Source: Acidobacteriota bacterium (GTDB lineage: Bacteria; Acidobacteriota; Terriglobia; Acidiferrales; UBA7541). Taken from it: DNA of 40,803 nucleotides. Positions 15,976 through 25,000 of this stretch are shown here, in pieces. A program made the translations under genes and the position numbers. The stretch covers positions 1-40,803 of the forward strand of contig JAKASX010000024.1 in NCBI GenBank assembly GCA_021818865.1, read 5' to 3'. Position 1 is the stretch's first letter; the number at the start of each line of letters is the position of its first letter. The notes below the pieces were generated by a model. The model saw nothing but the letters and a program-made list of their open reading frames with translations. It ran no database searches and was not told the origin of the DNA.

Positions 15976-17541
15976 ATGGCCATCGTTGCAGGCGTCGATT
16001 TCGGCACGTTGAGCGTTCGCGTCTCGCTCGTCGATAGCGAGCGCGGAATCCTCGCTTCCGGTGTCGAGGAAATCCCCCTCCATCGCCGCCGCGACGATCC
16101 CGAATTCGCCACCCAGTCCCACGACGACCACATGCGCTCGCTCGCCGCCGCCACGCGCGCAGCCCTCCGCCAGGCCGGCGTCTCGGGCGATGAAGTCGCG
16201 TCGATCGCCCTCGATACCACCGGCTCGTCCGTCATTCCCGTCGCCGCTGGCATGGTCCCGCTCGACGACTACTACCTCTGGTGCGATCATCGCGCCAAAG
16301 CCGAAGCCGCCGAAATCACCGCGCTCGCCCACCAGGAGCATCTCGAAGCCATCGAGTGGTGCGGCGGCGTCTATTCCACCGAATGGGGTTTCTCGAAACT
16401 CCTCCACTGGCTGCGCCACAATCCCGAAAAACGCGCCCATTTCTCGAGCGCCTTCGAGCACTGCGATATGGTCGCCGCCACGCTTTCCGGCATCACCGAT
16501 CCCGCGAAAGTCGTTCGCAGCGTCTGCGCCATGGGCCACAAATGGCTTTGGCATCCCGATCTCGGCGGTTTGCCTCCGGAAAGTTTCCTCGTGAAAGTGG
16601 ATCCGCTGCTCGCCGGCGTGCGCTCGAAGCTCGATAGCTCGTTCGCCACGTCCGACAAAATCGAGGGCCATTTGTCCCCCGCCTGGGCCGAGCGTCTCGG
16701 CCTTCGCGCCGGCATTCCGATTCCCGTTGGCGCCTTCGACGCCCATTGGGACGCCATCGGCGCTGGAGTCCGCGAAAACGACATCGTCAACGTCATCGGC
16801 ACGTCCACCTGCATGATCGGCATCACCCGCGAAACGCGCCTCGTCCCCGGCGTCTGCGGCGTGGTGAAGGGAAGCGTTCATCCCGCGTACACCGGCATCG
16901 AAGCCGGCCTTTCCGCCACTGGCGATATTTTCGACGCCATCGCCCGCCGTGCCGGCACGTCCGTCTCTGAATTGAGCAAGGATCTCGAATCCTATCGTCC
17001 CGGCTCGACAGGCCTTCTTCGCCTCACCTGGGATAATGGCGATCGCACCGTTCTCGTGAACGCCAGCCTCCGCGGCGTCACGCTCGGCTGGAATCTTCAG
17101 CACACCGCCAAGGACGAGCTCTTCGCCGCTATCGAAGGCACCGCCTTCCACACCCGCGCCATTCTCGAGCGCATGGCCGAGCACGGCACTCGCATCGAGC
17201 GCGTGATCCACGCCGGCGGCATTCCCCAAACGAATCCCGTCCTGAATCAGGTTTACGCCAACGTCCTCGGCCGTCCCGTCCTCGTTCCAAAAGGTAAAAT
17301 CACCAGCCTCGGCTCGGCCATCTTCGCGTTCCTCGCGGCCGGCGTTTTCCCCACAATCGAATCCGCGCAAGAGCGGTTGTGCCCTCCCTATGCCATCTAC
17401 CAGCCGCAGCCAGAAGCGCAACGCGTCTACGATCAGCTCTATCCGCTCTACAAGCGCCTCTATTTCGATCTCGGCCGGCCAAATGCAGGCAGCGCCTTCG
17501 GCGACGTTTTGCCCACCCTACTCCGCCTCGCGACCGTATAG
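15976..17541 (+). CDS. araB: L-ribulokinase (FGGY carbohydrate kinase)
   Basis: Phosphorylates L-ribulose to L-ribulose 5-phosphate with ATP; cytoplasmic. The 521 residues show the FGGY fold: phosphate-1 loop VDFGTLSVRVSLVD near the start, IALDTTGSSVIPV, the sugar site GAFDAHWDAIGAG with its catalytic Asp, GTSTCMIGI, and the adenosine-site segment IHAGGIPQTNPVLNQ. TTGSS and the GGIPQ motif are characteristic of ribulokinases as opposed to xylulokinases. The start ATG 15976 has GAGG nine or so bases upstream and lies 17 bases after the isomerase stop. The gene ends the araD-isomerase-araB operon, which gives the complete route to D-xylulose 5-phosphate. Confidence 0.92.
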   Translation: MAIVAGVDFGTLSVRVSLVDSERGILASGVEEIPLHRRRDDPEFATQSHDDHMRSLAAATRAALRQAGVSGDEVASIALDTTGSSVIPVAAGMVPLDDYYLWCDHRAKAEAAEITALAHQEHLEAIEWCGGVYSTEWGFSKLLHWLRHNPEKRAHFSSAFEHCDMVAATLSGITDPAKVVRSVCAMGHKWLWHPDLGGLPPESFLVKVDPLLAGVRSKLDSSFATSDKIEGHLSPAWAERLGLRAGIPIPVGAFDAHWDAIGAGVRENDIVNVIGTSTCMIGITRETRLVPGVCGVVKGSVHPAYTGIEAGLSATGDIFDAIARRAGTSVSELSKDLESYRPGSTGLLRLTWDNGDRTVLVNASLRGVTLGWNLQHTAKDELFAAIEGTAFHTRAILERMAEHGTRIERVIHAGGIPQTNPVLNQVYANVLGRPVLVPKGKITSLGSAIFAFLAAGVFPTIESAQERLCPPYAIYQPQPEAQRVYDQLYPLYKRLYFDLGRPNAGSAFGDVLPTLLRLATV

Positions 17542-17560
17542 CTCGCCTCAGACTTTCGGC

Positions 17561-17630
17561 GTCATCCCGAGCAGAGTCTTTAGCGACGACCGAAGGGAGT
17601 CCCGACGGCTTGCAATCGGGAAGAATCTGC
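17561..17630. repeat. Intergenic repeat-like sequence, copy 1 (GTCATCCCGAGC ... AAGAATCT)
   Basis: This intergenic piece starts GTCATCCCGAGC and ends GAAGAATCTGC. It resembles the segment at 20065-20105 (GTCATTCTGAGC ... GAAGAATCTC). It also holds a 6-bp hairpin, TCCCGA (17600-17605) with TCGGGA (17616-17621). It could double as the 3' end of the araB transcript. Similar GTCAT-CTGAGC-type intergenic sequences are, to my knowledge, common in acidobacterial and some other genomes. Confidence 0.4.
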
Positions 17631-17673
17631 TGTTTCCGTGACACCCCACTGCACCACGTCCTACGCAATACGA

Positions 17674-18555
17674 TCAGGCCGAAACCGAATGCGCCCCGCG
17701 CGTCGCACCCCGTAGAAACTCCAATATCGTCGCCGTCTGCCCCGTAATCGCATGTCGCGCTTCCGGAAGATATCGAATGCTGACGTTGCGCACGTTGTGT
17801 TCCAACCGGTCCTTGACATGCGGCGAATCGATGAACACGTCTTTGCCCGCCAGGATCGCCATCACCGGCATCGCAAGCCTCTGAAGCGCCTCGTCGCTGA
17901 ATACCGGAAATTTCTCCGTTCGCGCTTTCATATTTCGAAAGATAAGCCCAATGAATTCCGCCACAGCTCGCTCGGCCGGCGATGGATTCACCGGTTTCGG
18001 TCCGGAAATCATCTCCGTCATCTTCCGCCGTCCCCAAGGCCCCAAAGCCAGCAGGGGAAGCGCCCAAAGAAGCACGTTTTTGGACGCCACGCCTCCAGGC
18101 GCCATCACCACCAGGCTCGTCACTTGTTCCGATCGCCGCATCGCGAAATCGAACGCCAGCCATCCGCCCAGAGAAATGCCCACAAACGACGCTCTCTCGA
18201 TCCCCAACCCGCGCATCACATCTTCCAGCCAAAGCGCGTGCGCGTCTGACGCAAAGAATGGCCGCGACGCCGCACTGAATCCCGCATCTCCAATGATATC
18301 CACCGCATACACGCGAAAGTTTTTCGCCCAGCTCGCGACGTCTCCCATCCACATCACGGAATTGAACGCGGTTCCATGCAGCGGCACCACTGCAGGCGCT
18401 TTTTCAGGGCCACTCGCGATGACAAACGTTTCTCCTTCGCGTGTCGGCACTCGCAGCTGTTGATTCGGCACAGGCCAATAGCTCAGGAACTTCAGGTAGC
18501 GTTCCTTCACCGCGCGTTCGCCTTCCCGCGTTTTGTAGATTCCAGCCATTTTCAC
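17674..18555 (-). CDS. Alpha/beta-fold hydrolase
   Basis: A 293-residue alpha/beta hydrolase. The oxyanion segment VVPLHGTAFNS, the nucleophile elbow GISLGGW (Ser), the acid region ILAGKDVFIDS and the catalytic His in LPEARHAI are all in the expected order. A helical cap lies between about residues 170 and 215. There is no clear signal peptide, so it is probably cytoplasmic. Substrate cannot be inferred. GTG 18555 overlaps the upstream stop (GTGA on this strand); ATG 18549 is the alternative. It therefore forms a two-gene unit with the small DNA-binding protein encoded just before it, which may regulate it. It lies inside the arabinose block but has no intergenic operator of its own. Confidence 0.88.
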   Translation of the reverse strand: MKMAGIYKTREGERAVKERYLKFLSYWPVPNQQLRVPTREGETFVIASGPEKAPAVVPLHGTAFNSVMWMGDVASWAKNFRVYAVDIIGDAGFSAASRPFFASDAHALWLEDVMRGLGIERASFVGISLGGWLAFDFAMRRSEQVTSLVVMAPGGVASKNVLLWALPLLALGPWGRRKMTEMISGPKPVNPSPAERAVAEFIGLIFRNMKARTEKFPVFSDEALQRLAMPVMAILAGKDVFIDSPHVKDRLEHNVRNVSIRYLPEARHAITGQTATILEFLRGATRGAHSVSA

Positions 18556-18989
18556 GACTCCAAAACCGCGCCAATCAACTGAAAGAATTTGGCATTCGAT
18601 TCCATCAGCCCCACCACGATGATCTTCATGTGCGCGCGTTCCTCGTTGTAAAGCGTCTCGACGCGCGAGGCCAGTTCGCCCCCTATACGCGAATTCGCAG
18701 CTCCAACGAGCAAACTTGTCATCCGATTCGCCGTGTCAGGGCTGATGGCGTCAATCTCCACGATGCTCGAAACTTCCACGTGCCGATTCCGCCGCACCGG
18801 CGGGTCGCGAAACGCCGCCGCAGGCCGACCTGTGAACGCAGCCAAATCCTCGCCCGCGATCCGGTATTGCTTCCCGATCCGCACAGCCTTCAGTCGCCCC
18901 TCGCGCACGTAATTTCGCACCGTCCGCACATGCAAACCCAGGCGCTCAGCAACCTGTCCGACTGAATACAATTCCTCGGAAACGGTCAT
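18552..18989 (-). CDS. MerR/excisionase-type helix-turn-helix DNA-binding protein (BldC-like)
   Basis: A 145-residue protein. Residues about 5-55 form a winged helix of the HTH_17/BldC kind: ELYSVGQVAERLGLHVRTVR, then NYVREGRLKAVRIGKQYRI and an EDLAAFTG cap. The C-terminal 85 residues have no family I recognise; they contain a SIVEIDAISPDTANRMTSLL segment and a helix-rich end (YNEERAHMKIIVVGLMESN), possibly a ligand or heme/metal sensor. ATG 18989 is chosen since GGGGAAGG lies six bases upstream and the HTH follows directly. The stop overlaps the hydrolase start. Just upstream is a ten-base-phased AT-rich repeat array (19028-19088), a plausible binding site for a BldC-like protein. Confidence 0.85.
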   Translation of the reverse strand: MTVSEELYSVGQVAERLGLHVRTVRNYVREGRLKAVRIGKQYRIAGEDLAAFTGRPAAAFRDPPVRRNRHVEVSSIVEIDAISPDTANRMTSLLVGAANSRIGGELASRVETLYNEERAHMKIIVVGLMESNAKFFQLIGAVLES

Positions 18990-19027
18990 AATGGGCCTTC
19001 CCCCTACGTGGAATGAAACAACCATAA

Positions 19028-19088
19028 ATACTGTATAATACCTAAATATAATCCATCAATAGGGATATATAGGGAATTATAGAGATAG
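19028..19088. promoter_or_regulatory. Ten-base-phased AT-rich repeats between the HTH gene and the HAD gene
   Basis: ATA triplets start at 19028, 19038, 19048, 19059, 19069 and 19079, about one per helical turn. The last three form tandem ten-mers ATAGGGATAT, ATAGGGAATT and ATAGAGATAG. The stretch is strikingly AT-rich in a GC-rich window. On the minus strand TTGATG and TATACA, 16 bases apart, could be the promoter of the HTH-hydrolase pair. BldC-type proteins are known to bind direct repeats cooperatively, so autoregulation through this array is a reasonable inference. Confidence 0.5.
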
Positions 19089-19210
19089 TAAAGGAATCAC
19101 AGCCAGCGAGAAATGCTCCTTGGTAATTGCCGCGAAATCTCGTCAGAGTTCATTTGCGCGCAATCGATTTCTACGGCACTGTTGAAAGGGAGCAAAAACC
19201 AGGAGCGAAT

Positions 19211-19918
19211 GTGTCCGAAGAGAACGTGACCCGCGTCGTTTCGCGCGCCATCCTGTTCGATATGGATGGTGTTCTGATTGATTCCACGCCTGCTGTCGCC
19301 CGCGTCTGGCGCGCCTGGGCGATCGCCCGCGGTTTCGATGCCGAGGAAGTCGTTCGCCGCGCCCACGGCCGCCCGAGCCTTTCCACCGTCCGCGACTACC
19401 TTCCCGACGCCGATCATCTGGCCGAAAATCGCGAAATCGAGCGGCGCGAAATGGAAGATCTCGAGGGTGTTGCGCCCTGGCCCGGCGCGCTCGAATTGCT
19501 TCACGCGCTCCCCGAAGGCCGCTGGGGTATCGTCACGTCCTGCACGCGCCCGCTCGCCGAGGTGCGCCTGCGCTTCGCCGGTCTTCCGCGTCCCGCCTGT
19601 TTCGTTTCCTCAAACGACATCATCCACGGCAAGCCCGCGCCCGATCCCTACCAAAAGGGAGCTGAACTTCTCGGTTTTTCCCCGAGCGATTGCATTGTGG
19701 TGGAAGACGTTCCCGCCGGCGTCGCTTCAGGCAAAGCCGCCGGCGCCCGCGTAGCCGCTCTCTGCACCACCATGGCCGAGCAGGAATTGCGTGCCGCACA
19801 GCCCGATTGGCTGCTCGATGATTGCGCCGCGATTTCGCTCGCGCGTCCCGCGCTCGAAAACGGCTACCTCGCGTTCCATCTCCGCGAACGCGTACCCGTC
19901 GCCGCCGTCCGCGACTGA
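19211..19918 (+). CDS. HAD-superfamily sugar-phosphatase or phosphoglucomutase-like hydrolase
   Basis: A 235-residue HAD subfamily IA protein, cytoplasmic. Motif I is ILFDMDGVLIDS with the nucleophile Asp17 and the acid/base Asp19. Motif II Thr/Ser is in WGIVTSCTRPLAE, motif III Lys in IIHGKPAPDPY, and motif IV acids in CIVVEDVPAGVASG. The helical cap follows motif I (about residues 25-85). This is the beta-phosphoglucomutase/sugar-phosphatase group; the GKPAPDPY segment is shared by both activities. GTG 19211 has AGGAG five bases upstream (19201-19205); an earlier in-frame start at 19127 would add an unsupported leader. In this setting it may remove phosphate from accumulated pentose phosphates, but no operator precedes it. 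Confidence 0.9.
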   Translation: MSEENVTRVVSRAILFDMDGVLIDSTPAVARVWRAWAIARGFDAEEVVRRAHGRPSLSTVRDYLPDADHLAENREIERREMEDLEGVAPWPGALELLHALPEGRWGIVTSCTRPLAEVRLRFAGLPRPACFVSSNDIIHGKPAPDPYQKGAELLGFSPSDCIVVEDVPAGVASGKAAGARVAALCTTMAEQELRAAQPDWLLDDCAAISLARPALENGYLAFHLRERVPVAAVRD

Positions 19919-20064
19919 TTCCCAGACACCACTACGCTCGCAGCCGCTCCCACCGGGCCAGACAGCGTCTTCACCAAGCGCCCTTACAATCCTGCGCCTC
20001 ACAAGGCCAAGCTTAATAGGCCGCGCAATAACCATCACGTTCAGTAAGCCCGCAAACGAGCCGG

Positions 20065-20105
20065 GTCATTCTGAGCGCATCTGACCAAGATACGCGAAGA
20101 ATCTC
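20065..20105. repeat. Intergenic repeat-like sequence, copy 2 (GTCATTCTGAGC ... GAAGAATCTC)
   Basis: A shorter relative of the element at 17561-17630, lying in the 296-base gap between the convergent HAD and GH51 genes. The shared ends are GTCATYCYGAGC and GAAGAATCT; the middles differ. I see no gene in the rest of this gap. Confidence 0.4.
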
Positions 20106-20214
20106 GGCCTACACTCCGGCGTAAACGATACCCAACCGGGCTCGGCGTGCGCCTGAGGAAGACCCCCGAAAAACGACGCGCGGAATTCGTCATGAAAGAT
20201 GCGAGCGAGGCCTC

Positions 20215-21813
20215 TTACGCCTTTTCGAGCACCAACACGCGCAGCGAATGCGCCGGGCACGAATGCCGGAATTTCCTCGCAGCGCCCGAAAACGTGCTCT
20301 GTCTCACGCCCACGTTATGCGGCGAGGCAAACGTGTTCGTCGCGTCCAAACTCGGTCCGTTCACCTCGTAAGAAACGCCGCTTTCCCGCGGCTGGAATCC
20401 CGCGATCTCGATTTCCACCGGAATTTCCGCCGTCGGATGCCGATTCACCAGCGCCAGCGTCAGTTTGCTGTTCGCGGCATCCGTCGTTGCCGAAATGTCC
20501 ATGTACGGCGTTTCCGGCATCCCCGGAAACGACTCTGATCGCGTGTACGCGTCGAGCGCCACGTCGCCAGAATGCTTCGCGTAAAGCTGGAACGGAAAAT
20601 AAGTCGTCTGCAAAACGAGTCCGTCTTTGTTGGTCATCATCGGCGCGATCACGTTCACCAGTTGCGCCTCGTTCGCCATTCCTATCGACCGGCACATCCG
20701 GTGGAAAATGTTCAGGGCCGATGCCGTCCACAGCGCGTCTCGCAGATTGTAGATTTCCTCGAGTTCGTGACGGTCGCCCCGCTTGTACCACGACCGGAAC
20801 CAGATGTTCCATTCATCCGCGGCGATCAGCACCGGCTCCTTTTTCCTCACGTTCGTCATCACCGCGGTCACCAGGCCCTCGAGCGCCTCGAGTTGCCGCT
20901 GGAAAAAGTACGCATCCTGCATCTCTTTCGCCGTGTCCAGGCTTCCGCCGTAATGATGCAGCGAGACGTAATCCGCCACGCGCCCCAGGCGCTCCAGCAC
21001 CGTCACGTCCCACTTCACGCTCGTATCGCAGACCGCCACCAGCTTGATCGTCGGATCCACGCCGCGCATCAATTCCGCGAAATTCTCCGCATTCGCCGCG
21101 TAATCCTTCGCGTCCATGTGCCCGATCTGCCAGCTGCCATAAACCTCGTTTCCCAAACCCCAATATTTCACGCCGTAGGGCGCGGCATGCCCGTTTTTCC
21201 GCCGTTCGTTCGCCCATTTTGTGTCGGTCGTTGCGTTGCAGTATTCCACCCAATCCGCCGCGTCTTGCATCGTTCCCGTTCCCATGTTCACCGTCAGGTA
21301 GGGCTCCACGTTCAGCTTCTCGCAATAGCGCAAAAATTCGTCGGTGCCGAACTGATTCGGTTCCACTTCCTGCCACGCCGTGTCCCACAGCCGCGGCCGC
21401 TCATTTTTCGGCCCGATCCCGTTTTTCCAGATGTAGCCCGAGGCGAAATTCCCGCCCGGCCATCTCAGCACCGTCACGCCCAGTTCCCGCACCGCTTGCA
21501 TCACGTCTTTGCGGTAACCCTCGGCATCGGAAAGCGGCGACCCCGGATCGTAAACGCCGCCGTAAACGCATCGTCCCAGCTGCTCGATGAAGCTCCCGTA
21601 AATCTTCTTGTCGATCGTGCCGATTCTGCGGTCGAAATCGAGCCTCACCAGTGCCCCGCCCGCTCCCTGCGCCGCCGCTTGCCGTTCCGCTTCTTCACCC
21701 GGCGTTTGGGTCCATCCGCTTACCGGCTCGAGCAAGGGAATCGCCGCCGCTCCAAGCGCCGCCATCACCCCGTGTTTCAAAAAGTCCCGTCTTGCGCGAT
21801 TCTCAATGGTCAT
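20215..21813 (-). CDS. Alpha-L-arabinofuranosidase, GH51, Tat-exported
   Basis: A 532-residue retaining glycosidase releasing terminal alpha-L-arabinofuranose from arabinan or arabinoxylan fragments. A twin-arginine signal (ARRDFLKHG followed by a mild hydrophobic stretch) opens the protein, so it acts in the periplasm or beyond. The catalytic barrel carries IYGSFIEQLGRCVYGG, VTVLRWPGGNFASGY, the acid/base Glu223 in WGLGNEVYGS and the nucleophile Glu334 in ADEWNIWF. The C-terminal beta-sandwich ends the chain (STFSGAARKFRHSCPAHS). ATG 21813 has AGGA about seven bases upstream. A LacI-type operator lies inside its promoter at 21883-21898. GH51 enzymes are commonly intracellular, so Tat export is notable but consistent with the GH127 gene nearby. 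Confidence 0.94.
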   Translation of the reverse strand: MTIENRARRDFLKHGVMAALGAAAIPLLEPVSGWTQTPGEEAERQAAAQGAGGALVRLDFDRRIGTIDKKIYGSFIEQLGRCVYGGVYDPGSPLSDAEGYRKDVMQAVRELGVTVLRWPGGNFASGYIWKNGIGPKNERPRLWDTAWQEVEPNQFGTDEFLRYCEKLNVEPYLTVNMGTGTMQDAADWVEYCNATTDTKWANERRKNGHAAPYGVKYWGLGNEVYGSWQIGHMDAKDYAANAENFAELMRGVDPTIKLVAVCDTSVKWDVTVLERLGRVADYVSLHHYGGSLDTAKEMQDAYFFQRQLEALEGLVTAVMTNVRKKEPVLIAADEWNIWFRSWYKRGDRHELEEIYNLRDALWTASALNIFHRMCRSIGMANEAQLVNVIAPMMTNKDGLVLQTTYFPFQLYAKHSGDVALDAYTRSESFPGMPETPYMDISATTDAANSKLTLALVNRHPTAEIPVEIEIAGFQPRESGVSYEVNGPSLDATNTFASPHNVGVRQSTFSGAARKFRHSCPAHSLRVLVLEKA

Positions 21814-21874
21814 CGGTTTCCTCTCTCATTTGGCTCGGCCGCTCTTGCCGCACGATTTTCCCCAATCGCACCCC

Positions 21875-21903
21875 TATGTATGCTAAAAACGTTTACTCGT
21901 CAA
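21875..21903 (-). promoter_or_regulatory. GH51 promoter with LacI-type operator in the spacer
   Basis: On the minus strand TTGACG (21903-21898) and TACATA (21880-21875) are 17 bases apart. The operator CTAAAAACGTTTACTC (plus-strand reading, 21883-21898) fills the spacer, so repressor and polymerase could not bind together. Its right half matches the 6008 palindrome exactly. Confidence 0.65.
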
Positions 21904-22007
21904 CCGGGGATTTGGCGTCCGCGCCGGCTCCGAGCGCCGCACGCCACCGGCGATTTCGCCGCCTCAGCCAAGCGCGGAAACCCGCCTGACCGGTCGGCGG
22001 CAAAAGA

Positions 22008-22023
22008 GCGTAAACGTTTACAC
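22008..22023 (+). promoter_or_regulatory. LacI-type operator before the 1101-residue exported protein gene
   Basis: GCGTAAACGTTTACAC has a perfect TAAACGTTTA core (22011-22020), ending 16 bases before the start codon at 22040. The site is divergent from the GH51 operator, 115 bases away, so one regulator may control both genes. No convincing -35/-10 pair was found for this gene. Confidence 0.65.
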
Positions 22024-22039
22024 GAAAGGAACCTCAACC

Positions 22040-25000
22040 ATGTTCCGCATACCCTCCCGCCCGGCCACCCCGTCCGTCGCGGCCCTCCCGACCGAGTCTT
22101 TCGTGTCGCCGCGCTCGTTGCCAGCTCTTTGTCTGGTTTTTGTCGTGGCTCTGTTCGTCTTGATTCCGTTGCACGTCGCTCGCGCACAATCTCCGGCCTC
22201 TCGTCTGTCCAGCTCCCAATTCCATCTCTCCTATTCCCGCGCCGGCCTCACCGCCATTCGCCACGTTCGCGACGTCTACGACACGAACTACATCGCGCGC
22301 GGCTCTGCACTCGGACGCTTGATCGTTCGCTATCGCGCGCTGGGCGCAAAGCAATGGCGCGAAGCCGGAGCGGCCGAAATCACCCCGAACCCGACTGGCG
22401 GTTCCTCTTCCGTTTCCTACACGATCGGCGTCGGCCTTCCCACGATCGCCCGCTCCAGCCGTCCGTCGGCTTCCGTGCGATCCTTCGCCGTTTTCGCGCT
22501 CGGCGATGGTCTCGTTCCGCCCAATTCGCGCGCCTTCCGCGTTCCGCATTACGAATGGTTCGGCCGCAGAGGCACGCGCGAATGGGTTCAATATGATTTC
22601 CCCAAATCCGAGCGCGTATTTTCGAGCGAAGTCTATTGGTTCGTCGAAAACAGCGCCAGCCAGCCCTGCGCTCTCCCGAAAAGTTGGCAGGTGCTCTATC
22701 GCAGTGGAAATCGCTGGCTTCCTGTCGCCGCGACCACCCCTTATCCTATCCAGGCGAACCAGTTCGATCGCGTCGCTTTCAGCCCTGTCACCACCTCCGC
22801 TCTCCGCATCGAAGTTCAACTCGCGCCCAACGCGACGGCCGGCTTGCTCCAATGGCGGGTGAACGATCAAAAAGCCGAAAAAGTCCTGCCTCTGCATCGC
22901 CTGCAAATTCGTGAGACGTTCCGGCTCGAAAAGGGCGCCATGCTCTGGACCATCGCTTTGCGAAATGAATCCAGCAGCGCCATGGAGATCGGCGATCTTG
23001 GCCTGCCGCTGCCCATGAACAACCGCTACGTTGGCAACAAACTCGTCACCTACACTAGGCGCGTGATTCGTCACGCCTTCATCGGCGGCAACGGCTCGTT
23101 TCTTTTCTGGATGCGGACCGACGCCATCGGTCCGTTCCTCGTGATGACTCCGCTCCGTGGCACGTCGCTCGAATATTTCACGCTCGAGCCTTTCCGCGGC
23201 TACGCCGTCTACATCCATTCCGCCGCCAGCGCCGCCGCGCTGCGCGCTCGCGGCGGCAAATGGCAGCTGCCGAATACGCGTCTCGTGCTCCAGCCTCGCG
23301 GCCGCGGGGGCGATTCAGCCGCGTACGGCTTCCGTTTCGACTGGGCGCAAAATTACGCCGCCGTGCGCCAGGTTCTTTACGATCGTGGCCTGTTCGACGT
23401 CAACGTCGTTCCCGGCATGACCGTTCCCACCGATCTCTCCGCCACGTTCTCCCTCCGCACGCGCGACCGCATTCGCGCGATCGTTCCTCAATATCCCGCC
23501 AGCACGCGCCTCCGCTATCTCGGCGAGCGCGGCCGGAACGTTTTCGTCTACCGCGTCCATTTCTCGCGGCTCGGCGAAAATACGCTCACCGTCCAATACG
23601 GCCGCGGCCGCTATCTGCCGCTCCAGTTTTTCTCCACGTTGCCCCTCGAATCGCTCATCAAAAAACGCGCCGCCTTCATCGTCTCTCACGAGCAGCACCG
23701 GAATCCCAAGAAGTGGTATTACGGCCTTTTCTCGCAATGGGACATGAAAGATCAGGTGCTTCGCGGTCCCGATAATCTCGGCGGATTGCGCCGCTACATG
23801 GTCGCTTGCGACGACCCGATTCTCGGCAAAGCCGAATTCCTCGCGGAAAAAAACGTCTATTATCCGAATCCCGGCGAAATCGCCGCAATCGAGCTCTACA
23901 TCCGCCACTACGTCTGGGGCGGCCTGCAGGAAACCACGCGCGAAAAATTCCCCTACGCCATCTACGGCATCCCCAACTGGAAAGTGAATCGCACCAGCAG
24001 CAATCCCGGCCCCGCCGGGCGCGAGCACGTCTGGCGCATCTACGATTACCCGCACGTTTTCGGCATGTATTACTACATGTATCGCGTTGCGAAACGCTAC
24101 CCGCGGTTGACGCACTATCTCGACGCCGCCGGCTACCTCCAGCGCGCCTTCGGCACCGCCAAAGCCTTCTTCACCGTCCCGAACGAACTGATTCACTGGT
24201 CCGCCTACGGCACCGGCACGTACGACGAACTCGTGATTCCCCGCATCGTGCGCGCACTTCGTCAAAATGGCCATCCGCGCGAAGCCGCGTGGCTCGAAGG
24301 GCAATGGCAGAAAAAGGTCGAATATTTCGTGAATCGGCACCCCGACCTCTTTCAGTCCGAATTTCCGTTCGATTCCACGGGATTCGAATCCACCGAAGCC
24401 CTCGCCAAATACGCGGTTGACCGCTCCGCCGTTCCGGGCGCCACGCCCGAAAACAAATTCCAGCGCCAGGTCACGCGTTCCGCGGCCGAGCGTTTTCTCC
24501 ATCAGCAGATTCGCTTGAATATCGGCGATCGCGGTTGGCTCGAACCCGATTATTTCGATCTTGGCAGCGATTTCCGCGCCGGAGGTGGCGCAACGTTCAC
24601 GCTCGATTACATGGCGCAGATGGGCGGCTGGGCCATCCTCGACTACGCGCTTCATTTCGCGCGCGATCCCGCGCCGTATTTCCGCCTCGGTTACGCTTCT
24701 TATCTGAGTTCCTGGGCGCTGGTGAACGCGGGCACCAAATCTTCCGATTACGGCTACTGGTATCCCGGAAAAAATAACGATGGCGGCGCGAGCGGCGGAT
24801 TCGAAGCGCGTCCCTGGGGCCGCATCTGGTTCGGCAATTTCCAGACTCCGCGCGGCCCTTGGCCATATTCCGGCGAAATCGATCTGGGATTCACCGGCGC
24901 GCTTCGCACGTCAGCCACCATCGTCGCTCGCGATCCCATTTTCGGCCTCTACGCGTATGGCGGAAAACTGCTGCGCTCGAAATCGCCGATCGAAGTGATT

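Noticed and set aside
18420-18435. Another AAACGTTT core (TGACAAACGTTTCTCC)
   Set aside because: It lies inside the alpha/beta hydrolase coding region with poor symmetry beyond the core and no promoter nearby.
20572-22596. 674-codon plus-strand frame overlapping GH51 and the next gene
   Set aside because: It runs antisense through the GH51 catalytic domain and across both operators, and its product is Arg/His/Pro-rich with no recognisable fold.
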